Below the pieces are notes generated by a model. That model ran no database searches. It was not told where the DNA came from and saw nothing but the letters and a program-made list of their open reading frames with translations. From Melanocharis versteri (lineage: Eukaryota; Chordata; Aves; Passeriformes; Melanocharitidae), in contig VZTG01006664.1 in assembly GCA_013397845.1 (NCBI GenBank), positions 124,001-188,000 on the forward strand: 64,000 bases of DNA, given 5' to 3'. Positions 13,811 to 26,506 of the stretch are shown in pieces. A program made the translations under genes and the position numbers. The first letter of the stretch is position 1, and each line of letters opens with the position of its first letter.

Positions 13811-16800
13811 GTACACAAAATTTATCTTATACAAATGCAAGTACAAATTATAAATGTGTATTCAAAATTATTCACCTAACATTCTGCTTCATCATTGATT
13901 TTGATAGGAAAGTAGTACAAACAATTTTTAACCTACGTTTGTTTAAACATCAGAATAACTATTTGTGGAAGATTTTACTTCTGTTTTCTTTCCTATCTAC
14001 TGAGGGCAGTGTGTTAGGAAATATAAATACTGAATCATTTGCTTTTTCATCCTCATTTTCTTCATAGGCGTCTTGCACTGATGTGCTTGTCCACAATCAT
14101 CTTCTGTCCACATGATCTTTGATGGGCACAGGTCTGCTGACCCAGCCAAAGGTATGGGAACATTCTATGTCACAACTGATGGATGAGCACAGGGAGGTAT
14201 AGCCATAGGGCTTTCTTTAGGCACTCAGCAGTGTATTTTTTAATGAAATATATCCCAGTCCCAATCCACTTGGGTACCATTAAGCTTATTCTTATTAACA
14301 GGTCAGTGCCTTTATGAAAGACAAAACAGTCTTCAGATATTAGCAAGTTTTTTCAGCTATTTCCATTTTCAGTGTTTCCAGGCTGTTCCCAGTAGAATTA
14401 TTTATTCTAACCTCACATTGTATCATTTGGATTTCTCGTTATCTTCCCTTTCTAAACCTATTCTTTCCATTTTTCAGAGCACCTAGTATATTTTTCACAA
14501 CGTGTCCACTATTTAGCTTATTACTTTCATCCTTCTTTTCATCACAAACTCTCAGTTTCACAGCCTGTTCATCTGAGATACATTTTATGTTTTATCCTGT
14601 AAGGCTCATATTTCATGCATTTATATAATGTATGTATTGTTCCACATGACACAATTCAAACCAAACAATTTTGGTGCCATGTGACAACAGAAGTTGTTGT
14701 CTCAAGGCACACAGTGCAGGTGGTCTTGCATATAGCTTTGAGTTGGATTTAGAGCTCACTTTCCAGAGTCAGCAGTGGCACAGCCTGTATCCAGTCAGGC
14801 ATTTAAGGGCTTGTTCTGAAGTTCCCACTACCTCCAGTGTTATCTTTGGTCTTTCAGCCAGTTACTCTCGAAGGAAGTTGATCTCCAAGCAGAGTCTCAT
14901 AATGGCAAGACAGACACCACGGCACTCACTCACACTGTGGAATCAGCCTTGTCACTTTGTCAGGCACGAATTCCCCCAGCATCAGTGCCTGTGGGGCTGA
15001 GCACACTGTCCTGATGAAAACAGAAGTGCAAAGCCCTGTTGACTGGAAATGGGGAGGACATGCTCTGTTTGGTGTGAAGATGTCTCTAACAGGATGTTGC
15101 CAATTTTAAAATGTTCTGAATTCAAAGAGTTCAGTGGAAAATGTAGAGACTCTGAAGTGATATGACTGATTGCTAAATGTGAATTGTCTGACTGGATATT
15201 ATTAAAAAAAATAAAATCACCAAGTAGATTATTTAAAATATTTCTTCACCTAATTAAGCTGATGGTGGTAGGTGTGCTAATCATTAGTTCCTCATGTTAC
15301 AGTCAACACTTTGTTTGAACAGACTTGTGTTATAAAAGGCCTTCCCAAATCAATAAATATATAAAAAATGGCTCCTTTAGGCTCTGGTAGGTTCTTTACC
15401 CTCCCTGTCCTCCACTCCCTGCCCTGCCCTGCCTGACATGAAGCATTGTAATTAAACTGATATTAACTGGAGTAACTGATCCAGAATTTGGATATAAGCC
15501 CTTGGAAAGATAGCTGAAAGTCTTTCCAGTCCAATGAACAAGTCACTAGATCTGTCTGTTACATACTTTTAAGTAAAATCAAACACATATGAAGCATGAA
15601 CCACAATCATGTGAATTGTTGTAAGTCTGGGATATTTTTCTTAGGTAAACAATGTATTTAGCTTGACATGCTCTTATTTGTAGCTCAGAGGGATTAATTT
15701 CAATTATTATTAAAGAAAATAGAAATAACAAAATTCAGCATATGAAATAATACAGAAGGAATCTGTCAAAACTTAGCAAAACTCTTAATCTCTCAAAACC
15801 AAAAAAAGTATCAAAAAGGTTCCAGGAAAAAGAAGCCATCCTCTAAAGAAAACTGAATGGCAGACACAAATCCCTAGCTGTCAGAGGGATCTCTAAGGGA
15901 CGTGGCTAGTCAGAAAGCATTCCAAGATTGCAAACAAGTGCGTGGGTACAGAATAACAATCAGCATTTTGGAGAGAGAAGAAAGGAGAAGCCTAAGGACC
16001 TTGGTTAAATTAGCTAATGATAGCAGATTTTTTGTAGAGAAAGCAGAAATACTAGAAAAGAAAAATAGCCCATTTATTAGTTTCATAAAATCTGCCTCAG
16101 TTTGAGCAAGTAATGATGACATGATACAGTAAGTCATTAGAACTGTAAGAAATTTATGACAATGGATAAACAAAGAGTGATAATTCAACACAAAAATATT
16201 TGCCTAAAAGAATAGTTTCTGAAGGTAGGGGCCCAGAGGGACTAGAAAGTGAAAATGTAATATTGGTCATAAGTATTAGAGGCTACTAAAACCAGAAAAT
16301 CACAAAACACAAATAGCATATATCCAAGAATGCTAATGAGGACAGGAGTGTGAGTGTTGGACAATATCTAATTGCATGTGGTTTGGAAAAATTCTGAAGG
16401 AGAAAAGATGCAACCTTGTGTCTATTTAACAGAAGAACCTGGTAGTTAGGGCTTATCAGGCATATTTTTCAGTAACCAGCATCACTCTTACCATCCATTT
16501 AGAAAGCGATTTGGGGATGCACATGAGAAAACATGAACTGTTCATGTCCCTTGTACAGACATGGACCTACCAGCCTAACCAGTCTTAACCTTATTTAATT
16601 TCTGTGCTGTTTCTAAATGGGAGAGAGCTATTAGCAAGGGCAATTAATTTTATTCCTGAAAGACATTGGTGAATTTAATACGAATGCCAATAGCATCTGG
16701 GTAAATTTTTCTTCTGTATAAACAACAGTGGCAACTTTAGCCATCAGTGTAGCTTGCTCACTTGACAAATCAAGAACCGGGCAAATTTGAATACTTCAAC

Positions 16801-18855
16801 TACTGCCAGTATTGCAGTATCTGTGAAAATCCCTTTTCCTTCATTTTCTCAAAAAATTAAAATTCGAGGCTCTCCGTATTGCCTGGTGGCTTCTTGTACA
16901 GTGGCCTTACCAGAGACATCAGGGAAGCCATGGCAATCCGTCTTCTTTTGGTTTTGAAATCTCCAAAGGAAGAATGTTTCTTCACTTCTCATTCAGGCTG
17001 GAAGAAACTCAAACAGAGCCAACAGACTCCTTCTCCTTGTGCATCGTATCCACCAGGATAATTTCATTATCTAGTCTGACAAGTAGAGGAACAGATCTGC
17101 CTGTACATCCTTCTACACACAGATGATGTTGAAGGAGTTGGAAAAACAGATGAGAGGCATTTGTGGTCACCCTCATGTGCTGCTCTCTGAAGCTCAGAGT
17201 GGGAGGAGGAAGAGGGGGAAAGTTAGCACTGACTGAAGGATAAATAAAGGTGTTTTGGAGACAAGAAATTACTTCTCTGCCTGCTCTAAAATTCCACGAT
17301 CTAGTCCCTGGAGATGCTCACAAAATCATGTTATTGCTTCATGAAATACTTCTAATGATGACTGAGTGTTTTAGCCAAGACAGTTTTTTTTTCTGAGTGT
17401 TTGAGATGAGAAAGACCACCTTAGAGAGGGAGAACTTTGTCTCTAAAAAAGATAAACACCACGGCCTAAATAAACAGGGCATTCTGAGAACACCGATTCA
17501 GTAAATATTTCCATTCAAAATTTTTTTCAAATGCATGCTCTTTTTCATTGACAAATAAGAGGGGAACTGTATATATATATGTCTGTAGGCTAAAGTTGTA
17601 TTTTGCTGTTTTAAAGAAAGGACAGAACATTGCTGGTGTTGTGAGATCTCACAGAATGTTAACAGCAACATCCACCTCAGATAAGGACGACAGCGACCAT
17701 TTAAAGCAGGGTACCATATGTAAATGCAAGGAACTTTGGATACATTTATTTTACTCTATCACCGTAGTGAAGAGATTCGCATTCACTGACCTTAACTGTA
17801 GCAGCAGATGTATGTGGCTTTATGAGAAAGCAAGTCCAGAGGGCAAAGATCAGCAAAAGACAGCAACTACAGCACAGAAATCTGAGCTTCTTGAATTGTG
17901 CTGGACAGACTGCTGATCACAGCAAGATGTATGAAAAGGAAACAAGGTGGAGATGTATATCTGTATCATCTGCTAATATGGAAGTATTTATTTTAGCAGT
18001 GTCTGCAGAACTAGCATAGCAGAAGGTCATTAAAATTATTTTTATAAACTTCCTATTGAAAAGGATTAGAATGCAAATCAGCTATTTAACCTTGCATGAG
18101 CCACAGCTGACAGATTTTTTGATGTCATAAGTGAACCTGTTACATCAAAGAACACAGGATTATGTGGCGCACATGTAACTTCAAGAGTTTTATATGAAAA
18201 TTCAGTAGAAGGCTAAAGACATAGCCACTCCTACTATTTACATGCCCTCCTACCTCAGAGGAACTTCTTTTATTCTTTGCATCTGGTTGCAGTGTATTTT
18301 TCAGGGCCAGGAGACTTCTGTAAGACTGAAAACGCTAATTTTTGTGTGACATAGCATGGAATACAGCTCCCAGTTTACCCATTTGCCTTCCAGCTACATT
18401 TTCGCATATCTAGTTTAATTGCACATGTTACTACACATACATACTGTTGAGCTTGTTGAAGAGTAAAGTCTGTATCATTTTAATATCAACATATTAATCA
18501 CAAAGAAAAGCAAGAGCACTTGCAAAATTTTTGTTGGAGACTGAGGAGGTATCTGGAAGTGAGGAAATTCCTGCCTGTTACATGGCAGGCAGAGGTGGCA
18601 GCAGGATTAGCCTCTAGGTTAAGGAGTCAGAAGGGATCTTGAGGCTTTAGAAAGTCAGAAATGCAGGAGACCATTGTCTTTGCTTGTGGCTAAAGCTGAT
18701 TCTCACGGGAGATTGCTAACATACATGTTTTTAGTGTTTTGATAATTGTGCACATATTCAGAGACAGGACAGAAAACAGGTCAGGGATAATCTTTGTATT
18801 TAGGCTCCTCTGCCTGACATGCATCTCTATATTCTTTATGCAGATGCCCAGAAAC
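13811..18855. other. AT-rich noncoding stretch, no gene recognised
   Basis: It contains frames of 109 codons (14671-15000, plus) and 122 codons (17548-17916, plus), with no recognisable domain. A short C-rich slip repeat (CCCTG iterated about three times) lies at 15416-15434, and an alternating TA run near 17567-17579. No CR1 sequence was recognised. Confidence 0.55.
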
Positions 18856-18921
18856 ACCTGTGATGACAGCAAACAATATTGATCTGAGATCTCATCATAA
18901 ATTCAAACCTGTCACACACTT
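18856..18921 (+). repeat. Left terminal inverted repeat of the 18.9 kb element
   Basis: Sixty-six bases that pair with 19189-19254 on the opposite strand. The nine differences are spread along the arm, so the divergence reflects age and not a broken end. The best preserved parts are 'atgacagcaaa' near the outer end and 'aaacctgtcacacactt' at the inner end. Confidence 0.8.
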
Positions 18922-19188
18922 GCTTTCAGAACTGGATCTAGGTTTTTTGTACCACCATCTATTCTATGTACTGTTGGTTACTCAGGATGATAGTTTGTTA
19001 CAACTACACTGCCTTTTGTGTATTTTCTTGGGAAAAACATCCCTATATCATGTATTGAAATGCACAGTCTTATTATAAGAAGGTAGACCAGTCTGAATAA
19101 TATGTAGGAGGTTATACAAAAAGAATAAGAAAAAAATAATTGTGGTAGGGAGGCTGAGACTGAACATCCCCATTTAATACGAGTAAAG

Positions 19189-19254
19189 AAGTGTGTGACA
19201 GGTTTGTGTTTATAATTAGATTTCAGATCAATAATATTTGCTGTCATTGCAGGT
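19189..19254 (-). repeat. Right terminal inverted repeat of the 18.9 kb element
   Basis: Read on the minus strand this matches the left arm at about 86 percent. Beyond the inner end (19188) similarity with the left side is lost, and beyond 19254 the flanks are unrelated. These two breaks set the element limits. Confidence 0.8.
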
Positions 19255-22200
19255 ATTAATGTATTCTAAATGCTGAAGTTCATATTTGTGTAAATCTAAT
19301 TTTAAATCTGAAGTCCAAACTCAAATAGCGTTTACAATTTCATAGATGGAAAACTACTTATGTGCTTAGTTGTCTCCTTGAAAGGGACACACTGAAACAC
19401 ATTTTGAAGTATATTCCTGTAGCTGTGGTTCTAAGAAAGGAGGTCCATGAAAATCTCTATAAACTCTTTTTCAATAACGTGCCTCAATAATATAAGAATA
19501 ATATTCACATATTATGACTGGCACTCAAGAAGAGAGTTCACCCAATTCTCACTCAGAACGAGTTAGTTTTTTCCAGTTGTTCCGGCTGCCCCTTTATGGG
19601 TTACTTTACAGCTTGAGGAGGGTGCAAACTATTTCCAAAACCATAGCAGTGAAGATGGCTACTTGCTTTCAGAATTTGCTTAGGCTGTTGTTATGCTGAC
19701 AGACATATGCTTTTCAGTGAAATAAGTAAACAGAATCATCAAATCACAGTTACAAGGATTTGTTTGGTTAGAAGGCAATGCAGCAGACACATGACTGTTC
19801 TTCAGGGGACTGCAGGATGAAAAACATTGCATTTGTGTTATCTGGGGCTGCTTTAGGTTAGTTACTTAAGTGATTTAGAAGTCTGAGAAAGGCTCAGAAG
19901 AGGTCAGAATATTAAAGTTTCTTTAATTCCTCCTGAGGAAAAAAATGTTTTAAATAAAGATGGCTGCATATTTTATGAGTAATTACATAAAATGTTTTTC
20001 TTGTGAAAAGACATAGCTACAGAAGCAGCTGGGTAAGAATTTACAAAATGCCATATCCATAGGCCTGGTATTCAATCTACTTTTGGATGTAGCTCAAATT
20101 CCAATTTAAGATTGTTTACTGACTTATGAAAAATATACCTGGTTGTTTCTTTAGCTTTTCTGACGTGTAAACCTTTGTCATGAAGCAGTGTAGCATAGTA
20201 CGAAAGGAAAGTAGACCACCACGAACCTTTCAGTAAGCCAATTATTGTGTGCACTCCTGTACCCATTAATACAGTTACTTCTCAATGTCAACTGCTTGTA
20301 TCACCAATATTTTGTGCTCTGTTTCCTTCCCTAAGCAGGCACACAATTTGTGGTGTAGTCAGTCAATTGGTATGAATTAGTCCTGTTGTCAGAAAAAGTA
20401 GTTATTAGGAAACCAGCTCTAGAAGCTGGCCAGTAAAGATGAAGACTAGAGATCATCTAGTTTTAGACAACACGTGCCTAACTAGACAAACGGTACAAAT
20501 TTTTTTATCTGATACATCAGTTATTTCCCTATTTATTAAAAAAATCTTTTAGTCCTATTCCAAACAGGATGGAATGGAGATAAAATAATCCATAGAGGGT
20601 GCCTTGTATTTTGCATTTTAGTGTCTTAATGTCTCTTTAAGACAGAAATGTGAATTCTTCAATTCCAAATAAAACCAAGTCTAGACTTTTAAGCCCCTTA
20701 ACATCAGGAATTAAAACAAAGACAATAAAAACAGTGAAGTTTTTGAAGTAGTTTCAAGTATTCTAGCAAATAATGCTCCTGATAGAAGGTCAGTTTTCTT
20801 TGAGTCACTAAGGAAAAAATTGGAAGCTGCACTCCATGCTTACAGTAAGTGTCACTGCAAGTAATGCTGTGACATAGGAGGTCACGTCCAAGATAAATTT
20901 CAAAGTACTTTTAAGAGTAAAATGTATTGCTACTGTATTTCTGGTTTTGTACTGACTTAGAGGACTAGGAACTCCTAGGTGGAATGATTAATGTGGATAG
21001 AACCAAGTGCTTGGGTCATGTAACTTGGTTTAAAAACAGGTGAATAACGGATCTTGTCTGGAATTCTGGGTAAATCCAAGAAGTTCTAAAATTCTGAAAG
21101 TAAGGTAACTTTTTTACTGTTCCTGAATTCTCACGTAGGAAAAGAATTCTGTACTCAAACCCAGGCACACAAAGTCCTTGATTTCTCTAGGTTTGGTCCT
21201 AGACAAGAAATCCATTGCCTTGTGAAGCGATCAGTAGGATAGATTGCTGCTCTTGTGAAAGATGGTCCTTGAGAGGACTTCTCCCCGACTCCTGCTGCAC
21301 AGATTTACCGAGCGCTTTTGAATTGCCCCTGGCTTTCAGTCAAGATTCACTAAGAATGCCTAAGTGATGCCCTGAAGCGTTTTTGTCATACTGCAGTTTT
21401 GAAAAAGGGGATTTCAGTGCCCCAAATAGACTGGGCCCCCTCTGAAGACTTCCTGTTCATTTCCTAATACGTCTCTTAGGAATTTCATGCATTTGAACTT
21501 GAAATTTTAACACAACTGTGTTAAATCTGCAGCCAACTAAAAACACCATTTTTAGAGCTGATGCTGTTTTAATAGCTTAAATACTCCATTTCTTGTTCCT
21601 GACAGTTACCTTCTCTGCTTCAGCTTTTTCTTCTTTGCAGACTTTGTGAATTGATTCTGTTTCACTGGCTTACGACTTGGCCAAACATAGAAGAAAGGTG
21701 GAAGCCTGGTTACTTGAAGGCAATATGCCTCTACTGGAAAAATAATTATTTCCTGTGAGGATATGTCTGTGTATATGTATACATATACAACTATTTTTGA
21801 GATTTTGTATAACATGTATCATTGGTTCTGAGTGCATTCAAATGAGTAGAAGTCATAATAGTAATGAGCAACAGAGGAATCAGTTTTTAACCAGAGAAAA
21901 AAAAAGACCTCTTCCCATAGGATCAACAGTTTTAAAAAGCCCTTAAAGACCATGTGATATCTGATAGATACAGGGGAGTTAGTACTCGTGCAGATGTCAC
22001 TCACATGGGTGTTTCTGCATATTCTCTCCCGGTATCTTAATATATGTTACTTAAAATGCTGTAGTGAATACCTTTCTGTTATTTTATAAAATGTAATGGT
22101 GGATGTATGTCATTGAGTGTAGGTAAAGAGGAAATATATGAAGCATCCTTTTTTTCCAGGACTGAAAGGTTAGAAGGCACTGTATTGATTACTGCAGGAA

Positions 22201-24818
22201 GAACAAGTAGAGTTAACTACAACCTTAGGCTTTAACATATTGACTGAAGTTACTGGAGTGAGAGTAAAATATCTGGAATGACACTGGGGAGAGAGTCCAG
22301 GGCATATTGATAGTAATAGGATGTTCTTCAATGGCTGTTGAGTCATGTTCCTCAGAAATGGGAGAGCAGACACCAAGTGAGAGTTGACCACAGTCAGCAA
22401 TTAATGACTTAGAGTATTCTTAAATCTCGGAGGTTAAATAATTATGAATGATTTTCATATTGACTAACTACTAATACTGTAGGAGACAGAGTAAATTAAT
22501 TTCCAAGTAGGTAACGAGATTTAATTTTGCCATGTATTGTAGTCCTATGAGTAATATTTTCAGTAAATTAGTGTATTGTGGGAACCCTTTGCTGTACATA
22601 GTTTTCTTATAAATTCTTGCAATAGGGATAAATTATTTTGTATTGCTAACCAGCACTAAAGCAGTGCACTCTTCCTACTGACAAGTTCTTGGAATCTGGG
22701 AAAAATAAAGATTTTAGTGGCTATTCGTATAGTCTGATTGTGTGTGAAAATCATAGGTTTTTAAAATGTAGAAACACAGCCATTCCAAATATGCAAAGTT
22801 TAAGCATTCAAAAATAGATGACTGATTTCAAACCAGCTTTTATTTTTTTAATGTTAATATTCCCAACCATCTTATTATCCTATGCAATGAATATAAACCA
22901 CAGTTCTTTTCTGTAACTGTCCTTAATAATATTACGCTTAGTTTCTCCCTGGGATTGTACTTGGCAGTCATTTTCTGAAATTTTTTTTTGCAAAATTCAA
23001 ATAATGGAAAACAAATAGATGTAGGATATAAAGTCATTCTAAAATTTAAAGGCCTAAAGGTCATTAACTGCATTGAAACATGAACATATTTATCAGATCT
23101 ATTTAGATTTCCAAAATTAAACTTATAAAATGCCATCTAGACTTCGAAAAATGCTGAGCTTGATTTCTATGTGGAGCAGCTTTATCACACTACAAAATGC
23201 TTACTTGGTTATACCAGTGTGATTATCAAATGATGGTCAGCAAAGCAACCCTTATAAAAGAAGCCCACTTTACATACTGTGAAGGTCACTACAGAAAACT
23301 CCAGGTGCAGAAAAGCAGCACAGAGATGCCATCTAGCAGTAACGCTTAGAAATTTCCTAATACTGGATACTTCTTTCAAGATACTGCACTTATGGGTAGG
23401 AGAAAGGAAGATTTTCTATCCAAATCCTTTCACTGTAGCTGGCTTCCTGCTGAATGTCTAGCCACCCTGTTGGAAATAAATCTTTGATGAAATATATTAT
23501 CATGGATAATTCTTCAAAATTTTCTTATGTAACTACAGAGAAAAAATAGAATAAATTCAACAAATATAACACTTAATAAGCATCTTAAATTGATATTCAG
23601 TAATTAGCACTCTGTTAAAATTTATCATTAGTGAGCTGTCTTCCAATTGTTAAAGAAGAATTTCTACAGTTGATCAATATTTTATATAAAGTTTAAGAAA
23701 AAAGAATTCAAAAGCCTGGACAATAAATTGCTATGGTTGAAATAAAATCTTAATGTTTCAGAGACTGGGGAATAAACTATATATAAATTTTTGTTACATA
23801 TTTTACCATAAGATGGCGATACTCAAACACTTTACAATCAGTAAATAACTGAGTAAGTTCAGCACAACATCTCTGTCATAATAAGAGTGCCTGTGGACAG
23901 CAGTCTTGGCTCAGTGATGGCCTGGTACTAAATTAAATTTTTTTTTTACTCCCCAAGGCATTATTTTAAAATAGTTGATCAATAAAATAAATTATTACCT
24001 GAAAATTATGTAGGACATGACTAGAAATGTATTGCATATACTGGAAATATCTGTTATGATTCATCTCCATAAGCTAACGAGTTTGTGAGTGTCAAGGGCA
24101 CGTACAAAGTTGTCTTTCTAGTCATGAGCATACAGCACAATTCTTTCTGGAAAATAAAGAATTTACCATCCCCTTGTTTCCTACAATTAGGTTAATATCA
24201 CAGATTTGCTTCCCAACCTGCAGGGCAGAAAATTGTTATTCTAGTTCAATTTAGCATAAAGCAAGATAAATAATTGAGCACTAGTTCCATTTCTGAAGTG
24301 AGTGTTCTGTCAGAACTTATACTTTTTTGCTAGAAAAACGTTGTAAAAATTTTTACATACATAATTTTCCACAGAAATATGAACCATATTGTTCATAGTC
24401 AACAAAATTCAATTACTATTTGCCATGTGGCACCTTTTTACGTTTAATAAGGTGTAGGATCCATTTGATCTCACTTTTTTTAAAATTATGAAAACCCAGT
24501 TAGCGCTGATAAAAACCAGATTTCAACTAAGGGCTTTAATTTTAATCTAATCTTAAGGACTTTTGAGCTTTTTTATTCCTGACCCTTGACAAAGTCAAAA
24601 GAGCCTGGAAAGAACATCTGAATATCTCTGAAAATGTCACACAGAGTGATGAATAAAAGGCCATTTTCAAGCCCTCTGCACAGCGTGCCACAGCAAAAAG
24701 GGCTAGAAGCAAAGTTTCCAAAGTTCATTTGTGCCATTCCATTCCAGTGCCTCATCCTGTTTTTCAGTGCTGGATGGTGACAGACACATAAAATGGAACA
24801 TTTTTTCCCAGTGTTATT
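19255..24818. other. AT-rich noncoding stretch, no gene recognised
   Basis: No open frame over 100 codons and no recognised repeat. It contains the alternating palindrome at 21770-21789 and a slightly GC-richer patch near 21230-21450 without promoter features. Confidence 0.6.
21770..21789. repeat. Perfect 20-bp alternating purine-pyrimidine palindrome
   Basis: 'tgtatatgtatacatataca' equals its own reverse complement and alternates pyrimidine and purine at every position. Such sequences can extrude as cruciforms or adopt left-handed DNA under supercoiling. It may be simple-sequence drift of a TA/TG run. Confidence 0.8.
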
Positions 24819-25376
24819 TTGGGGTCTGAACTACAAAGAATTATTCTGCCAGCTCTGTTTGCTTCATTAGTGGTTTTATTCTTCAGTGGACAGAGAATGA
24901 TACAAATTTGCTTTTCCTGCTCTTATGCAGTCTCTTTAGCAGATCTTGCTAAGGGTAACAGAAGACAGAAAAATAAAGAAAATGAGTGTGTGAAAACCGG
25001 TAGTTACAATGGGACCACGCGCTGCTATTTACACAGATGTGAAACTCCCATGTGTGCACTGCCTCATGAGTCTCCTTACAGGCAAGCAATACCTGATCCT
25101 TTCAAACAGCTCTTATTTAATAGAACTGATGTAACTAATTTCTTAGGTAATGTTTTTAATCCTCTATCACCTCCTGCTTTTTTAAGTCGTTACTGTATCT
25201 TACTGATTGAAAAGCACTCAGAATACTGCAGCCATAAATCAGATTTCCACTGAATTGCTTTTTATGTTCTGATTTTGTTTTTAAAGAGGAGCATCCTTTC
25301 CATATTGTTGGACATTCAGTACATGTTTCCGTGTGATTAATACCTTTATTTTAAATGAAAAACCTGCCAGAAGATC
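24819..25376. other. Noncoding stretch with a 145-codon open frame, probably not a gene
   Basis: A plus-strand frame runs 24819-25253, but its first codon is TTG; the first in-frame ATG comes about 26 codons later. The peptide has a short hydrophobic start and scattered cysteines but no recognised family. No other exon or polyadenylation context is seen. It is about what chance allows in 64 kb. Confidence 0.5.
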
Positions 25377-25894
25377 TGAACGTTGCCTCACACGGTTGTC
25401 TGGTGCCTAACTGGTATCATTAAAATGACATTCACCAACATGCAATATAAATTGTGGCAGCACGGCAGGGACTGCTGCTGGTAATGGACTGCAATACTAT
25501 AGCAATGTTTTCTCTTGTCACGTTTTTATAATGCTCACAGTTACAACACTGTATGCCACAAAAAACCGACATATGAGACAAGTTCTACGTCTAGAAAATA
25601 CAGCACCACAGATATCTGCAGACGTGGGGGCTTTCAGTCATTACTGCTTGTAAGTGGTAGAGTGCAATTCCGGTTTTCTAAATGACTTAATCTGAAATCT
25701 CTTTCACAAGCCAGGCTGCACGGCTAAAACCTATTGTTTACTTTTATCATTATTTCAATTTCAGCTGCGATCTCCTGGTGACTCAAACACGTTTGTAAAT
25801 AACAGAACTCTGCAGCAGCCCGGAGCGTGGCTATAGTACTAAATTCAGTGTTTTCACGTGACGCCTCCAGTTTCACTCTAAACAAATTTATTTC
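25377..25894. promoter_or_regulatory. Upstream shoulder of the CpG island
   Basis: GC content and CpG frequency rise from here toward 25900, unlike the desert to the left. It holds scattered CpGs, a half NRSE-like word 'cagcacc' at 25601, and the TCACGTGA E-box at 25854. No TATA box is convincing. This is probably proximal promoter or enhancer sequence of a transcript starting in the island. Confidence 0.4.
25854..25861. promoter_or_regulatory. Palindromic E-box TCACGTGA
   Basis: A perfect CACGTG core with flanking T and A, the preferred site of USF and MiT/TFE-type bHLH-zip factors. It sits about 40 bp before the CpG island, and the next bases (tgacgcc) add a CRE-like half site. Position beside an island makes function plausible, but binding is inferred. 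Confidence 0.4.
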
Positions 25895-26122
25895 CAGTCG
25901 GAGGCTGCCGATCCCTGCTTCCAGCGCCTCGCTGCTTCCCCAGAGCCGGTGCAGTCACCCAGCGCTATGAACGCGTCCCTACCTGGAGCGGGGTGCATCG
26001 CCGCTGGTTCGCGCTGGACAGCGACCGGCCTTGGACAGCTACCGGGCTGTGGCCGCGGCAGCCCACACGGCAGCCCCGCTCCCCCGCGGCGGGCACAGCT
26101 CCTGCGAGCGAGGGCCGCTGCC

Positions 26123-26159
26123 GGGGGCCGCGGGCGGCTGCGGGGAGCGGGGAGCGGGG
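26123..26159 (+). other. G-quadruplex motif (five G tracts)
   Basis: G tracts lie at 26123-26127, 26132-26134, 26142-26145, 26149-26152 and 26156-26159, with loops of 4, 7, 3 and 3 bases. This satisfies the usual intramolecular G4 rule. The last three tracts come from a GGGGAGC heptamer repeat. It lies 27 bp before the gap and may have helped cause it. Confidence 0.75.
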
Positions 26160-26160
26160 C

Positions 26161-26178
26161 TGCCCTGCCCTGCCCTGC
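26161..26178. repeat. TGCCC pentanucleotide run
   Basis: Three tandem TGCCC units followed by TGC, between the G4 motif and the gap. It is a short C-rich slip-prone tract. Confidence 0.75.
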
Positions 26179-26186
26179 GCGCCGGG

Positions 26187-26449
26187 NNNNNNNNNNNNNN
26201 NNNNNNNNNNNNNNNNNNNNNNNNNNNNNNNNNNNNNNNNNNNNNNNNNNNNNNNNNNNNNNNNNNNNNNNNNNNNNNNNNNNNNNNNNNNNNNNNNNNN
26301 NNNNNNNNNNNNNNNNNNNNNNNNNNNNNNNNNNNNNNNNNNNNNNNNNNNNNNNNNNNNNNNNNNNNNNNNNNNNNNNNNNNNNNNNNNNNNNNNNNNN
26401 NNNNNNNNNNNNNNNNNNNNNNNNNNNNNNNNNNNNNNNNNNNNNNNNN
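26187..26449. other. Assembly gap (263 N)
   Basis: A continuous run of N. Both borders are nearly pure GC with strong secondary-structure potential, so the missing bases are probably more of the same. The true length may differ from 263, so any open frame drawn across it is unreliable. Confidence 0.98.
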
Positions 26450-26469
26450 GGAGGCGTGGCCGGGCCGCT

Positions 26470-26499
26470 GGGGGGCGCGGTGCCCCCCGTGAGGGGCGG
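26470..26499. promoter_or_regulatory. GC-only hairpin and Sp1-type GC box
   Basis: GGGGGGC at 26470-26476 pairs perfectly with GCCCCCC at 26482-26488 around a five-base loop. A GGGGCGG box (the Sp/KLF core) follows at 26493-26499. Such boxes are typical of TATA-less CpG-island promoters. Confidence 0.5.
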
Positions 26500-26506
26500 C
26501 CCCGCC

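Larger units (their letters stand above)
18856..19254. mobile_element. Candidate MITE-like element with 66-bp terminal inverted repeats
   Basis: The arm at 18856-18921 is the reverse complement of 19189-19254 over 66 bases with no gaps: 57 of 66 positions agree by hand count. Both arms begin with ACCTG and end with 'aaacctgtcacacactt' when read inward. The 267-bp middle is AT-rich and codes for nothing recognisable. Total length, non-coding core and long terminal inverted repeats fit a non-autonomous DNA transposon. No clean target-site duplication is visible at the edges, so the superfamily cannot be assigned. An inverted local duplication is the alternative. Confidence 0.55.

Noticed and set aside
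17548..17916. 122-codon plus-strand frame
   Set aside because: No recognised family, normal AT-rich background composition and no flanking exon signals.
24819..25253. 145-codon plus-strand open frame with hydrophobic start and cysteines
   Set aside because: It opens with TTG, has no recognised domain and no splice or polyadenylation context, and its length is within chance for 64 kb of six-frame sequence.
25601..25621. NRSE/RE1 silencer element
   Set aside because: Only the left half (CAGCACC) matches; the GGACAG half is absent.
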